Source: Uranotaenia lowii
Taxonomy: Eukaryota; Arthropoda; Insecta; Diptera; Culicidae
Length of the DNA stretch: 64,000 bases
Direction: 5' to 3'
Assembly: GCF_029784155.1 (NCBI RefSeq)
Contig: NC_073692.1
Coordinates: 276,745,913 to 276,809,912 of the forward strand
Both the position numbers and the translations under genes were made by a program. Position 1 is the first letter of the stretch; each line of letters opens with the position of its first letter. The notes under the pieces are model-generated. The model was not told where the DNA came from, searched no databases, and worked only from the letters and a program-made list of their open reading frames with translations. Of this stretch, positions 23,568-34,529 are shown in pieces.

Positions 23568-23940
23568 CTTAGCTTAGCTTAGCTTGATTGACTACTCACA
23601 TCCACCTTAAATCAATGAATCTGAAATGCAACATGGAAAATGTTTGAAAACAATTATTGTTCTAAAGCGTTGATAACTTTTTTTAAAAGGTTTATACTTA
23701 AATTTTGGGATTAAAAACATGCATTTCAAATTCCTCGATCGCTGGCGTGGCTCAGTAGAACGAATTCCACATCGCCAATGGTTGCTACTCCGTGATTGAC
23801 CGAGGCTATCAATTTTGTTCAGAGTTCAAAAGAATGGTTCTTGGGACGAGAAGCCTATTCTCAATGCACAAAATTGATGCTCTCTCTTTGAATATCAATA
23901 ACGGCGCCGGCCACGTCCTAGTAGTCAATAGATAGTTAGG
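23565..23940 (+). repeat. TTAGC-headed interspersed repeat, copy 2
   Basis: It begins with a short AGCTT/TTAGC array, then 'ttgactactcacatccacc', 'gatcgctggcgtggct', 'ccaatggttgctac', 'gtgattgaccgagg' and 'ggcgccggccacgtcctag', co-linear with 14873-15255. It starts exactly at the end of the left 27-bp direct repeat. Confidence 0.65.
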
Positions 23941-24555
23941 AAAAATAGAGAAAGGGATGAAAGACATAATATTGCGCTTTAGGACCGAGGTCACCTCTGC
24001 ATCCTAGCAAAAAAATTGTTTGGGAATGTGGGTAAAAGGATACAATCTGGAAACACCTTTGACAAGTGCAAGGATCCTACTTTGTAAAACTTGTTTTCCT
24101 AATCTTGTACATTACTCAAAGAAACTCCTATTTAGGTTGCATTATTGAGAAAAAACACAAGATCCAACCAATTTAGCAAGGAATGAGGTCGTAATCTGAT
24201 TTTAACTATTGGTACATCAATAAGGAAGGATTTGAAAATCTATTTAAACAAATAAACTTCCTCTCACACATATCTAGAGAATACTTTAGTTTTGTTGATA
24301 ATCTTCATTTATACACCCAAAGAAGAGGTTGCAAAAATCCAATGCCTATTTAGCATATCTCTGTGCCGATAATGCGCTGAAATGTGCACTGTGCCGAAGA
24401 CGGTATGTTTGAAAAACCGTAACTGGCATAAGGACTCGGCTCCCAACCAAAATAATGACCACTACATTCAAGCAAAACAAGAAAAACATTTTATGGGATT
24501 TCTTTCCTATTGGATAATTCATCCCAGAAACAAGAAAATAAAAATTAAAATCACA

Positions 24556-24637
24556 GCGCCGTAGTGAGAATCGAACTCATGTTACCAAATCTATCGTCAT
24601 GCCAGTCCGACACCTTAACCAGTGCACTATTCGAACT
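24556..24637 (-). repeat. tRNA-like SINE promoter segment
   Basis: The minus strand contains box A-like TAGTGCACTGGTTAAGG and box B GAGTTCGATTCTC at a spacing typical of RNA polymerase III tRNA promoters. The 3' end is ACTACGGCGC. The 5' side cannot pair with that acceptor strand, so this is a tRNA-derived SINE head or decayed tRNA, not a functional tRNA. Confidence 0.5.
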
Positions 24638-24951
24638 TCATGCAGGACGAGGGATATTTGTCATAGGCTTTATGTCACCGATCAATCACAAAAAAACGCA
24701 CAACGGCGGCTTCCCGGCGTTTGGTCTCCTTTCAATTCATTCCTTTGTCTCGTGAAGGAAACGGGAAAGGGAACGGGAGTGAAGGAACGGGAAACCCATT
24801 GAATGAGAACTGTGCTTTGCTTACTGCCTGCTATTACATACACACGCTACATATACACAGCTGCCAAAGCCGGGCAGCTTGGCCAGTGGAAGAAATATTT
24901 CTGTTGTTGCTTTTGCTACACATGCGCAGCTTAGCCAGTGGTTGTTTGAGG

Positions 24952-25763
24952 CAGTGTTACCACATCCAAATCTGTACCGCTCATCGAAAAAATCTTTTTC
25001 ATCTGTACCGAAAACTCAAAAATCTGTACCAAAATCTGTACCGAAGAAAACAAAGTTCTGCATTCAATGTGTTGATATGTGAACATTTTGTTTCCTTAAT
25101 TTTAATCTTAATAAAGATAGATACTTTATTGCACATAGTACAGTTTTTTAGTTAAACAGTTTTTGGTGAAACTCATTTAATCATTTTAATTTCTCTCTCT
25201 TAAAAAACTGAAATTAAAAAATATTTTTCATAACAAACACTTCCTAATGTTCATGATGTTCATATATAATTTTATTAAAACGATTCATGAGCGTTATATT
25301 TAATAAGACATTTTTCGATCTTCACTTACTTTTCTATACTAACTTTTCGTCCTAAGGATAGCACCCAATGTGTCAACACTCAGACGATTGAGAACTTTGA
25401 TTTTATTGGCATTTACTTGCGAGAAAATGCGCTCCACCACTGCTGACGAGTGGGGGATTATAATCAGATATTTAATTATATGTAGAAAATTTGGAAATCT
25501 AATTGTTCCTTCGTGTACTTTACAGTAAGGAACTCCTATCGTCAGAAAAATATAGGCTAACTTTTGACTTATTTTCTATAAAGTTTTCAATAAACTGGAT
25601 GAGACAAAATATAGAAGCTTTTTTTTAGTTTTTAAAAGTGAAAAATCTGTACAAATCTGTACCAAATTTTGAAAATCTGTCATCTGTACGTACAGATTCT
25701 GTACCAAAACTGAGCTCAAAAATCTGTACCTGTCTAGATAAATCTGTACATGTGGCAACCATG
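24952..25763 (-). mobile_element. Internally deleted hAT transposon with 8-bp TSD
   Basis: The ends CAGTGTTACCACAT and, inverted, CATGGTTGCCACAT match at 12 of 14 positions. They are flanked by a perfect 8-bp duplication, GTTTGAGG (24944-24951 and 25764-25771). The phrase 'aatctgtacc' or a near variant recurs about ten times, clustered in both subterminal regions, consistent with transposase-binding repeats. The interior keeps only the 3' end of a transposase gene on the minus strand (25339-25525). The rest of the coding sequence is gone, so it needs a source of transposase elsewhere. Confidence 0.9.
25339..25525 (-). pseudogene. hAT transposase C-terminal (dimerisation) domain remnant
   Basis: The minus strand reads '...IIPHSSAVVERIFSQVNA', then 'NRLSVDTLGAIL' and a stop at 25339-25341. 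The P-H-S-S-A-x-V-E-R-x-F-S core followed by N-R-L-x-x-x-x-L-x-A-x-L is the hallmark of the hAT C-terminal dimerisation domain. The upstream part of the frame ('FPNFLHIIKYL') also fits. The BED finger and catalytic core are absent. It lies inside a TIR-bounded element of about 0.8 kb, so it is a deletion derivative and not a working transposase. Confidence 0.9.
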
Positions 25764-26158
25764 GTTTGAGGGTGATTGAATTGAAGCAATGTTGTTGTTG
25801 TTGCTTTTACTACATACACACACACAGCTCTACCGTGGTTGTTTTCCGGCGCGGCGGATTGAATTGAAGGAATATTTTTGTTGTTGCTTTTGCTACATTC
25901 ACACGCACAGTGCTCGGTTCGCTGGCTGCCTGGTGTTGGCCAGTATTTATTTCTATCCTTCTTCGCCTTGTGATGCGATATGGAGGGACGTGAATTCGTT
26001 TTTATTTTGTTTCTTTCAGACATACGCAATTCGGTTAACTTGGGAGGTTAATGCCGGTGGGAGCAAATCGAATCAGCACCGGTCGCGTTATCTTCTTGTA
26101 CCAATGATGCCTTGTACCAATGATGCCGTCATTGGCACAGAGGCTGAATTGTGGGTGT

Positions 26159-26185
26159 ATCATTTAGTCAATCTACCATACTAAG
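26159..26185. repeat. 27-bp direct repeat, right copy
   Basis: Identical to 23541-23567. It closes the 2.6-kb block that contains the TTAGC repeat, the tRNA-like segment and the hAT element. Confidence 0.9.
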
Positions 26186-27555
26186 TAGATAAACTATTTT
26201 ATGCAATTCGTCAATTCAGTGTCTTAAACCATGCCTGTCTCCAAGCGGTATGCGGCCGCCAGCAAAGTTCAAAATGGTAAACTCAACGGGATTTTGGCCA
26301 GAGGTGCCAGGTGTCCTGATTTTTCAGGATTTGTACTGATTTTCGAGAGACCGTCGTGATTTTTCAAATACTCTCGAATTATCCTGATTTTTGAAATTTT
26401 TTCTTTAAAATGTCCTGAATTGACCGGTTTTCCAAAAAAAAACATACCAATTATGATCGAATTTGCAAATGAACTATGAGAACTCCGAACAGATGCTCAA
26501 TTCTGTTGTTTAAATTAAGGCGTTCACAGCACCTGTATTTCGTCTTTAATAATGCAATCTATGCAGAGCTGCATATTATTTCCATGAATTTTGAGGCGGC
26601 TTCGAAAATCCTGATTTCTTTCCTCGCGGTGTCCTGATTTTGACAAAACCTACTTTCAAAAAATGCTACAGAAATTGAAAGATGCATATTATAGAAAGTG
26701 TTTGACCAGAAACTCAGATCTTCCAGGATTAACAAGAAATCAATAATAAAATTGAGCAGGTATAACGCCTCTGTCTTTTACGTTGAACCAAGCGGGCGCA
26801 AGATATCCATAAATACGACGAGTGATGGCTGTGCGCGAATCTAAATCACCAAACTTGAACAGATTTATTCGACTGTAGAGCCACTTCCAGTGATGGTTAG
26901 CTGCCTTGTTGCGCTATAAGGATGGAAGTAACCTGGCAGATTTTGGCAGAGTGCTTTCATGCCAGCTGAAATGTGCACCAATTCAAGTGTGTAATTTGAT
27001 GGAAAAAGTTTCGGTAATCCCCTATTTAGCGAAAATATCCTGCTCTCATGAAGCCAAAACCAACCAAACTGTTGGCTCACCACGGCACTGTGCTAGCTTC
27101 AAGTTGTTTGTAAAGAGTCATATTTTGGATGTACTTTGTTTTTCGTGTGTAAAAAAACCATAAACAAGCAAAGCGGAAAACAAGTACTGCACTCGAAAAA
27201 TTATGCTCCACGGAAAATCCTCTTACCGATGCTACATTAGCAGCCCCCGGAAGCTGGGAGCTGACGGCAAAACATCTCTTTTTTTACCCATCCATCGCAC
27301 TAATTCTCAGCGTTCGGCTTTTCGGCAACCAACAGCTGTAACGGACCACGTGGAAAAATACAAACAAGCTTTGCTGGCTTGCGTAAAAAAGCTCTAACGT
27401 TCTTATCACAGCTTAATTAGGACATGTTTGTTTGTTTGTTGGGCCGTTGCTGATGATGTGTGCATATGTGTTTGAAAAATTGTAAATTAAAAGTATAATG
27501 ATGCATTGAAGTTCTAAGTAAAAAACCACAAAAAGAGTCGAAAAAAAGCTTATAG
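26186..27555. other. No gene supported; CCTGATTTT repeat fragment
   Basis: At 26309-26640 the phrase GGTGTCCTGATTTT and shorter CCTGATTTT variants recur, which looks like one end of a degraded TIR element. No matching inverted end was found. The 26700-27400 stretch has higher complexity and short open frames on both strands, none recognisable. Confidence 0.35.
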
Positions 27556-28226
27556 TAGGGTGGTCTAACCGGTTTTACCGAAACCGGTAAAACCGTCCGA
27601 CTTTTGGGACGGTAAAAAACCGGTATTTCCGGTAAATTTTTCATCATTATTTGACATTCTAAAATTGACACAGCTAAACGTTTTTATACCAAATATTTAT
27701 GAGTACAAATACTCAAAATTTGTTCAATCAGCTTCAAAATCCAAGCTCAATAAACCTTACTGCAAGGTTTTTGTGAGATTTGATTTTTGCTTAAACTTGT
27801 CGATGTAACTTTATAAACTAAAGCTTTTTCATGAAACTTTACAAATTTCAGTTCAGCTATCGAACTGACGCTCAACAACATTTAAAGACTGTAAAAATTT
27901 ATAATCACTGAAAAAAGATACAGCTACAAGAAATTTAAGTTTTCTTCACAATATTTACTGTATTTTTCATTGAAAAGCTGGAATTTGATAAAATTTGCAA
28001 AAATGTTTTATCTATAAACAGGCCAAGTTTATCAAAATCGTTCTAAGCGGTGCCAGGCTTTCACAAACTTGAAATTTAGAACGAAAAATATTGAAAAATG
28101 ATTAGAAACTTACTAGTTTGTTTCAAAACATAAAATGTTTCAGCAGAGTCAACATTTAAACACATGTTTACATCCATTCTAACTGCAGTTCTAACGAAAC
28201 TGTCAACAAACACATGTTAAACTGTT

Positions 28227-28715
28227 CCCGAGCAGACTATGATGCCCAAATTGATAGCAAACTGAGACCATTATAAGGTGTCAACAGCAAACTGATAGCA
28301 TTTTTTGATGTTAAATTTTGTACGAGAGCAAATTAAGGCATAATTAAGCTTTCATATATTTTTATTTGACAGCAAGCTGAAGCCATATTTTGGTATCAAC
28401 AGCAAACCGTCAGCAAAAATTGGTATAGAATTAAATTGATAGCAAAACAAGGCATAAAGCAGGTGTCAATTTTTCTTACACGCCCCGAGCAGACTTTGAT
28501 GCCCAAATCGAAAGCAAAATGAGACCAAAATAAGTTGTAAACAGCAAATAGAGCATCTTTTGATGTTTTTTTCGGACAGCAAAACTAGGCATCATTAAGT
28601 TTTACAAAAAAAAAATTAATAGCAAATGTTAACCAGAATAAGGTGTCAACAGCAAAATATTAGCATCTTTTGGTATTATTTTTTTATAGCATAATTAGGC
28701 ATCATTAACCTGTTA
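28227..28715 (+). repeat. Two tandem left halves of the GAGCAGAC family
   Basis: CCCGAGCAGACTATGATGCC at 28227 and CCCGAGCAGACTTTGATGCC at 28484 each start a segment of about 240 bp. Both segments contain 'tgagacca', 'aggtgtcaacagcaaa' and 'taggcatcattaa'-like phrases. Both face the same way and lack right ends. Confidence 0.6.
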
Positions 28716-29935
28716 ATGACAGAAACTTTTTGAGCCCCTACAATTTTCCTGAAACTTGATAAATATGTTCAACACGTGCTCTAATTATTCCAATAAGATT
28801 TTTCCCTCAAAACTGTTTTTATTGTTTGGTTATTGAACTTTACATAGACGCTATTTCAAAAACTACTTGACAGATCGCTATAAAATTTTGCACATGTAAA
28901 CATTTCATAACTTGGTAGGAATACTAAATTTTCATTCTCAGATTCAAAAGTTATCAAAAGAAATCTGCACTTTTGTCGAACACACTTTTAAGATTCTTTC
29001 TGAATCGTTTAAAATATAAATGGCGTTTAAAATATTCTAGCTGAAGGGGATGTGATGGGGGTGAAGAGTGCCAAAAAATGAAATGTGTGCACTTATTCCT
29101 TACCTTTAATTTGCCTCATAGCGGAGCAAAATCGCATGATTAGAACCAGTGACCCACCATTTTCAATATTCAATGTTTTGGTCTAGACTCTAGACCCATA
29201 ACTAAAAAAACTATAGTAAACAAAGAAGCGCAATCTGATCCCTTTCGAAATAGTGTGCTCGCAACCCTGCTGTAGGTCTGCCTTTAAGACTGCTTGGTTT
29301 TGCTCGATTGGAATGACACTGACAGAAAATCCAAAAATTCCAATCGTGACATTTCGTCTCTTTGTTTACTATAGGCTCGTTACCCATAACCATTACCAGG
29401 TTAGTTATTTTACGTTTGTAAAATGACCAAATAAAAATTTAAATTGCGATAGCATAATTTGGTGTTTTAAGTGATAAATGACGGAAAAATGATTAAACTT
29501 CGCAAAACATGAAAAAAATTGATTTATAAAAAATGAAACATTACTACAGAAATATAAATATACCAGATGAGAGCAATATAGTGATTAGACATTTCAATAT
29601 TTTATCAAAATCATACGTGCAGATTTGTTCAGATGTCATTAGTACTTTAGTATATTTCTCATCGTAAATAATCTGAAAAATATTTTTAAACAGGTGTCGG
29701 ATCATATTATTCATTATTATTGAGTTTATAAAATATATTTACAGGAGCTAAGCAATTAAATGTTGGATAAATTTTCTCCAAACAGTTCAACTTTATGTTT
29801 TACACAGTGTTTAACATGAACAATAAATGAACGAGAGCACGTTTTATTCTTACAACCAATAACTAGTTATTTTTCTATTAACGCTCAAACGGTTAACTAA
29901 AAATGAGCGTGTAGCGAATGATTTATTCAAAACAA

Positions 29936-30597
29936 AATATAAACAAAAATACTCTGTGCAGCCAAATTTTCGTTCCGCCGTACCATTTCGACATTCCATC
30001 AAAACTACCGCGACGTGTAACAAGTTGGACCTAAAGCTACCCGGGAAAGGACGTGTACGCAATTCCTTATCGACCGGGAACGGTGGTTGCTTGAAAATCG
30101 ATGCTACCGTCTGCCAGAAGTTTGCCGAGCTGCTGTAAAGTTCCGAACTAGCGTTAGGTTTGCGACCGATTATTTGCTGGTAAGAAGTGCTGCTGTGTAT
30201 TTCATTGTTAATAAATCTTTCATTCAATAATTTTACATTTGCAGCTACAAACTTACTGAATACTCCGGCAGCTGCTCCAATGAAGGCACAAAATCATTGA
30301 ACTGCTAACAAGTTCGAAGAACCCCAATGACAATTCACAACGTGTTTGTTTGTAAGTACCTAACTGTTACCCCCGTATCTTAAAGCTTCTAAAAAAATTC
30401 TTTTGGCAAATGCGAACGATTCCGCTGGCTATTTATAGCTAGTGATAGTATCACAAGTTGTCGGTGGAACCGATGCTCGATCTTCTGTTGACCAACCACC
30501 TACATTTAAAACACTCTATCGAAAGTGGACTAAACGACCTTACATCCGGAGATGTCATTTCTTGAGCACCTGGATTCTGTCTTGTGTTCTAGCTAAG
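29936..30597 (+). pseudogene. Exon-like segments of unknown identity
   Basis: Three less AT-rich segments are separated by intervals with good splice signals. The first segment ends at 30179 (GCTG|GTAAGA). The first intron, 30180-30244, ends TTTGCAG. The second segment, 30245-30351, ends at |GTAAGT. The second intron, 30352-30438, ends TTATAG. The third segment, 30439-30597, ends AAG|GTATGT. The third is open throughout ('KTLYRKWTKRPYIRRC'), but the second has stops in all frames. A functional coding mRNA is therefore not supported; it is either a decayed gene or UTR exons. It lies inside the possible 27.6-34.3 kb element. Confidence 0.3.
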
Positions 30598-32164
30598 GTA
30601 TGTTACATTTCATTATTTTATGAAAAAGCACATTTTAACTTTTTATTGATAGCTCACGTATTTGGAAAATAAAACTTCTTCAAATTTATTATATAGGTGC
30701 TTTTTGCTGTCTTAACAAAGGCGAATATATTTATCCTATCTATTTGATTCATAATGTACAGGACTCGCTTTTTAATCAGACACTTTTGGTGGTCTGACGT
30801 TCAACAAAGAAGAAAATAAATTAAGCTTTAATTCCAATAATTTGACGCTCTATTGAAAAAAAAACTCACCGTACGCTCCTCATGTCAGCCGGAAAACTAC
30901 TCACGTATCGATCGTTTTTTCGTGATTCGACATTGTAAACGGGCAGCTTGTTTATTTAATTTTATTTTTTTTTATTTGTCTATCTCTCACGACTCATTGA
31001 GTTAATCAACCCAACAGTTTCCGATTAACGAGCGACTACTCTACTACCCATTCGACATCTTTGAATATACATTCAGGCGTTTAGCTGGATAGTAAAGAGT
31101 ACTGCGTTAGGAGTCTCCGCCAATGGGCCGATGCAATATTAAGTAAAATAAAAATAAATGGTTCAATTTTAAGGCTTAGGTTAACAACGAAATCTGTTCA
31201 TGGTGTTCATTAGAAATGCTTTGATCTGAAAATAAGCAGTATCAAGACCAAAATTGAAATGCGTCTAAATGTTCTGAACATATTGTTTACATTCAAATAT
31301 TTTTTGAACTGCTCGAACGTGATCGAGCAAATTTCACAATAATCATTGTGACGGAAAAATCTAGTTCGTGTTGAACGAATTTTTACTAATTGTACTGCGA
31401 GAGTCCAGTTGTAGAGGGAGCTGATAATCTGCAACGGCGAAGATGCTCAACAGGAGGCGCTACAGATGCATCCAATCGAAATGATTGCATGCAACGCTAC
31501 TGAATACTACTAAGGGACTCCTGTCAGGAGGAATGCTATCCGTATCGTTTTGCAAGGCCATCCGATTGTTGAATACCTATATCAGGCTAATCAATATCCG
31601 ATTCAGATGAGTTTTCTGACAACGGTATATAAACTCATTTGAACTAACTATGCTGTCCCTGGTCACATAATAGTCCAGTACAAAAAAAAGCAAGCAAAAA
31701 AACAAAGTTTGTAATTGTAATTGTAATCGGGCTTTATTGATTTAACGTCAGGGTCAAGGAAATACAATTTGGTAGTAACAAGTGAATTAATTAATTCTAG
31801 TCTGTACTATTCTGTCAGGCTCTAAGAAATCATTCTAAAGAGAAAGCTTAAATGAAGAGATAGTGTTTTTCTGTCTGATAGGTAGTGCTAAAGATTGTTT
31901 TTTGGTTTTTTACTAAAACGAATGAAACTAAATCCTACATGTTTTTCAAAATGATAAATCATTGATTTTCTACCAAACTGTGTTAGGACTGCATAAATCA
32001 TTAAACTTGACCAAAATAGAGTAAAAATTGAACCGGTTCATGAAATTTGCAGACAGCAGCTGAAACAATTTGTTGAAACCGTTAAAAATTTTGCAAAAAT
32101 CACAAAAGTTGTATTGTAATTGAAGAGGTTGAAAACCATCCATAATTATATGAAAATAATGTTC
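30598..32164. other. No gene supported
   Basis: AT-rich sequence with short open frames on the minus strand (31210-31434) lacking recognisable motifs. Confidence 0.35.
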
Positions 32165-32825
32165 GGGAGAGTGAGGGATCATGGGCCACTTTTTTTCTAT
32201 GCTCCATAACTTTTTTTTTATTTTAAAAGATAAATTGAAAAAGAAGGTACATTCTCTTCTATCATTAGGTTTATTTTTTTTTTAATTTTCGTGGGCCACC
32301 AAATCCAAATTGACCAAATAACATTCAAAATTAACCCAAAACTGTAACTTCACAATTGAGGCGCTTGGGATCAGAGGGTTGCAAGTGCCTATATGAAAGT
32401 TGTGTAGGTGCTCAATTTTTTCATATATTTTTCGAATTCGAGCAGATCTAATTAAATCGAAAAAGTGTCTAAACAAATTTAAAAAAAAAATCGAGTTTTG
32501 CACCAGATCTACATTGAAACATGAAGAGTCGTTGGGTTTACTTAACTCAAAATGGATGATTTTGGACTTGCACCCCTCTGATCCTGAGGGCCTCAATTCA
32601 TTTCGTTATTTTGATACATTTTCAGATGATGAAATCAAAAAAAGAGTTGTGTATGATCGAATAATTTCTAAAACCTGGCTCACGATCGTTATGGCAAAAT
32701 TCCTTATATAGGATGGACAAAATATTGTACATATTGCTTCATTTGGCATAAGAAAATTTTATAGATAGGAAAACGTATTTTAAGTTCTAGATGTGTATAA
32801 AAATATGTGCGCTACCCCACTCTCC
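32165..32825. mobile_element. MITE, GGGAGAGTG family, second copy
   Basis: The left end GGGAGAGTGAGGGATCATGG, followed by GCCAC, matches the family at 5239-6151. The right end is the inverted CCCCACTCTCC. The phrases 'aaattccttatata' and 'ataagaaaatttt' are also shared with the first copy's interior. The open frames on both strands in this interval are not conserved as protein between the copies. Confidence 0.65.
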
Positions 32826-33018
32826 ATTATCACTTTTTTTTTCTTATTTTTGAGCCAAATTCGTTTGATTTTACTGTGAACATTGTGCCGTTTGTTAATC
32901 GTATGTTTCTAGGTTCGCAGTATTATTTGCCTACATTGAGGCGTTTAACTCTATGAAGCGTTTGTAAAAAACCGATTTCTTTTTAATATAGCGATTTTTT
33001 TTGCCAAAATTCAGTTAG

Positions 33019-33439
33019 TCCCCCATACTTTTACGGCAAAGATGTAGCAAAATTTGCTATCACGCCTTGTGAGTGATATTTTCTCTCATTTTCGTACTTG
33101 GCTAGCAGCGTGATGCCAAATTTGGCTTGAACTGAGTGCTTGATTACACCTAATTTTGTTTTAAGATTTGACAGCAAAACGATGTCAAATTTTGCTGTTA
33201 TTCAAAAACATTTGATACCTTATATTGGCATCATTCAGCTCTCCAAGCTTTCGAAAAACGAGGTGTAGTTAGGGTCTCAGTTTTAGCAAAATTTGGCATC
33301 ACTTTGCTAACCAAGTATGAAAATTTGTGCTCTCATTTTTGCTGTGTACCACCTTATGTCAAGCAAAATGAGAGCACATTTGGCTCTCAGGGCGTGATAG
33401 CAAAATTTGCTATAATTTTGCCATAAAAGTCTGCTCGGG
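33019..33439. mobile_element. MITE, GAGCAGAC family, complete copy
   Basis: The left end is a diverged version ('cccccatacttttacggcaa'), followed by AGCAAAATTTGCTATCACGCC-type sequence. The right end is inverted, 'gcgtgatagcaaaatttgct', finishing AAAAGTCTGCTCGGG. Internal motifs 'tggcatcac', 'gatacctt' and 'gagagcac' are repeated. It has no coding content. Confidence 0.6.
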
Positions 33440-34529
33440 TTTGTATTAATTTTTTGTCAATATTTTCAAGGTAATTGATGGAACTCTGTTGTTTTTATTT
33501 TCAACGCTGTTGAAGCATTGTATTTTTTCAGATAAAGCAGTAACAAAGTTTTTATAAATTTGCAACAGTATTATAGCAACAAAAAGCGTATGGATCAGAT
33601 CCAAACAACTAAATTTTTGCTAAATTTTGACTGGTTTTTCATGATTTTTTATTTCGATTAGTTCGTTTTATTTTTGGGAGCGCAAACTTAATGCGATCAC
33701 AACTTTGGTTGCGGGGATAGAGTCAACCAAAAACTTTGTGACAGTGTTTTGAGTTTTGTTTATTTATTAGTTAAGTCGTTGTTTTGAAAAAATCTTTTTG
33801 TATACCAATTTCATATCATTTTCATTAAAGGCTATATAAACTTTTAATAAATCTGTAAAATCTGTTCTTAAATATGAATACTGTATGAATGAATACTGTA
33901 TAGGACAAAAATTCGTTAAAAATAATATGAAACTGCTAGAATTTCCGCAACCCCACGTAGAAATTATAATAACAAAATGAAGATGATAAATATTATGATT
34001 ATTATGAGGAGTATGATAGATTTATGACAAAGGAATAATTTAAAGGCACCATACTATTTTTTTTATTAGGAATGTTGCTGAATCTATTGCGTTATAAATT
34101 CTGAGCATTTTATGCCATTACTACTGCAATTTGAGGAAACCTTTTCAAAAAATTCGATGTACTTTTGAAAATGCCGGTTTTACCGGTTTTATCGGTTTTA
34201 TAAATTACAGATACCGAAATACCGGATTTGAAAAAAAACGTTAAATCCGACCACCCTACTTTAAAGTTATAAAGTTATAGAGTTATAGAGTTATTAAGTT
34301 TTAGGGAAGCTGCGATAACACGAGTATATTTCTAAACTTAGAAAACCACCTGGTGAGTTAATCCTATTACGAAATTATAAGAATGTCTCCGCCCATGGCT
34401 TAGAGAATAGCCTGAAGTCGTCTAAGTCAACGATCATGAGATTGAATCCCGGCCACGGTATACATAGTACACTATCTCTATATGGGTGGTTTTAGCATTT
34501 GTAAGATGCTGTTTAGTTGTTTAGTTGTT

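Larger units (their letters stand above)
24880..25925 (+). repeat. Degenerate tandem unit of about 90 bp, three copies
   Basis: The phrase GTTGTTGCTTTTGCTACA, followed by 'catgcgcagc' or 'acacacacagc', occurs near 24904, 25796 and 25890. The last two are preceded by 'gattgaattgaag'. The hAT-like element at 24952-25763 is inserted between copies one and two. Confidence 0.6.
27556..34258. mobile_element. Possible large TIR element (TAGGGTGGTC ends)
   Basis: TAGGGTGGTC at 27556 is answered by GACCACCCTA at 34249-34258. Just inside each end are CCGGTTTTACCGG-type motifs in several orientations. The flanking octamers (GCTTATAG and CTTTAAAG) agree at only 5 of 8 positions, so a hAT-style duplication is not proved. 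The interior contains nested MITEs (28227-28715, 32165-32825, 33019-33439) and exon-like plus-strand segments at 29936-30597. It could be one 6.7-kb element or two related ends brought together. Confidence 0.4.

Noticed and set aside
24721..26184. Several 130-145 codon frames
   Set aside because: They cross hAT termini, the AATCTGTACC motifs and GTTGTTGCT tandem units; no protein features.
29850..30227. 125-codon minus-strand gene
   Set aside because: No recognisable motif, and the splice signals in this region lie on the plus strand.
32282..32711. Two overlapping 100-codon frames on opposite strands
   Set aside because: Both fall in a MITE whose other copy (5239-6151) does not conserve either frame.
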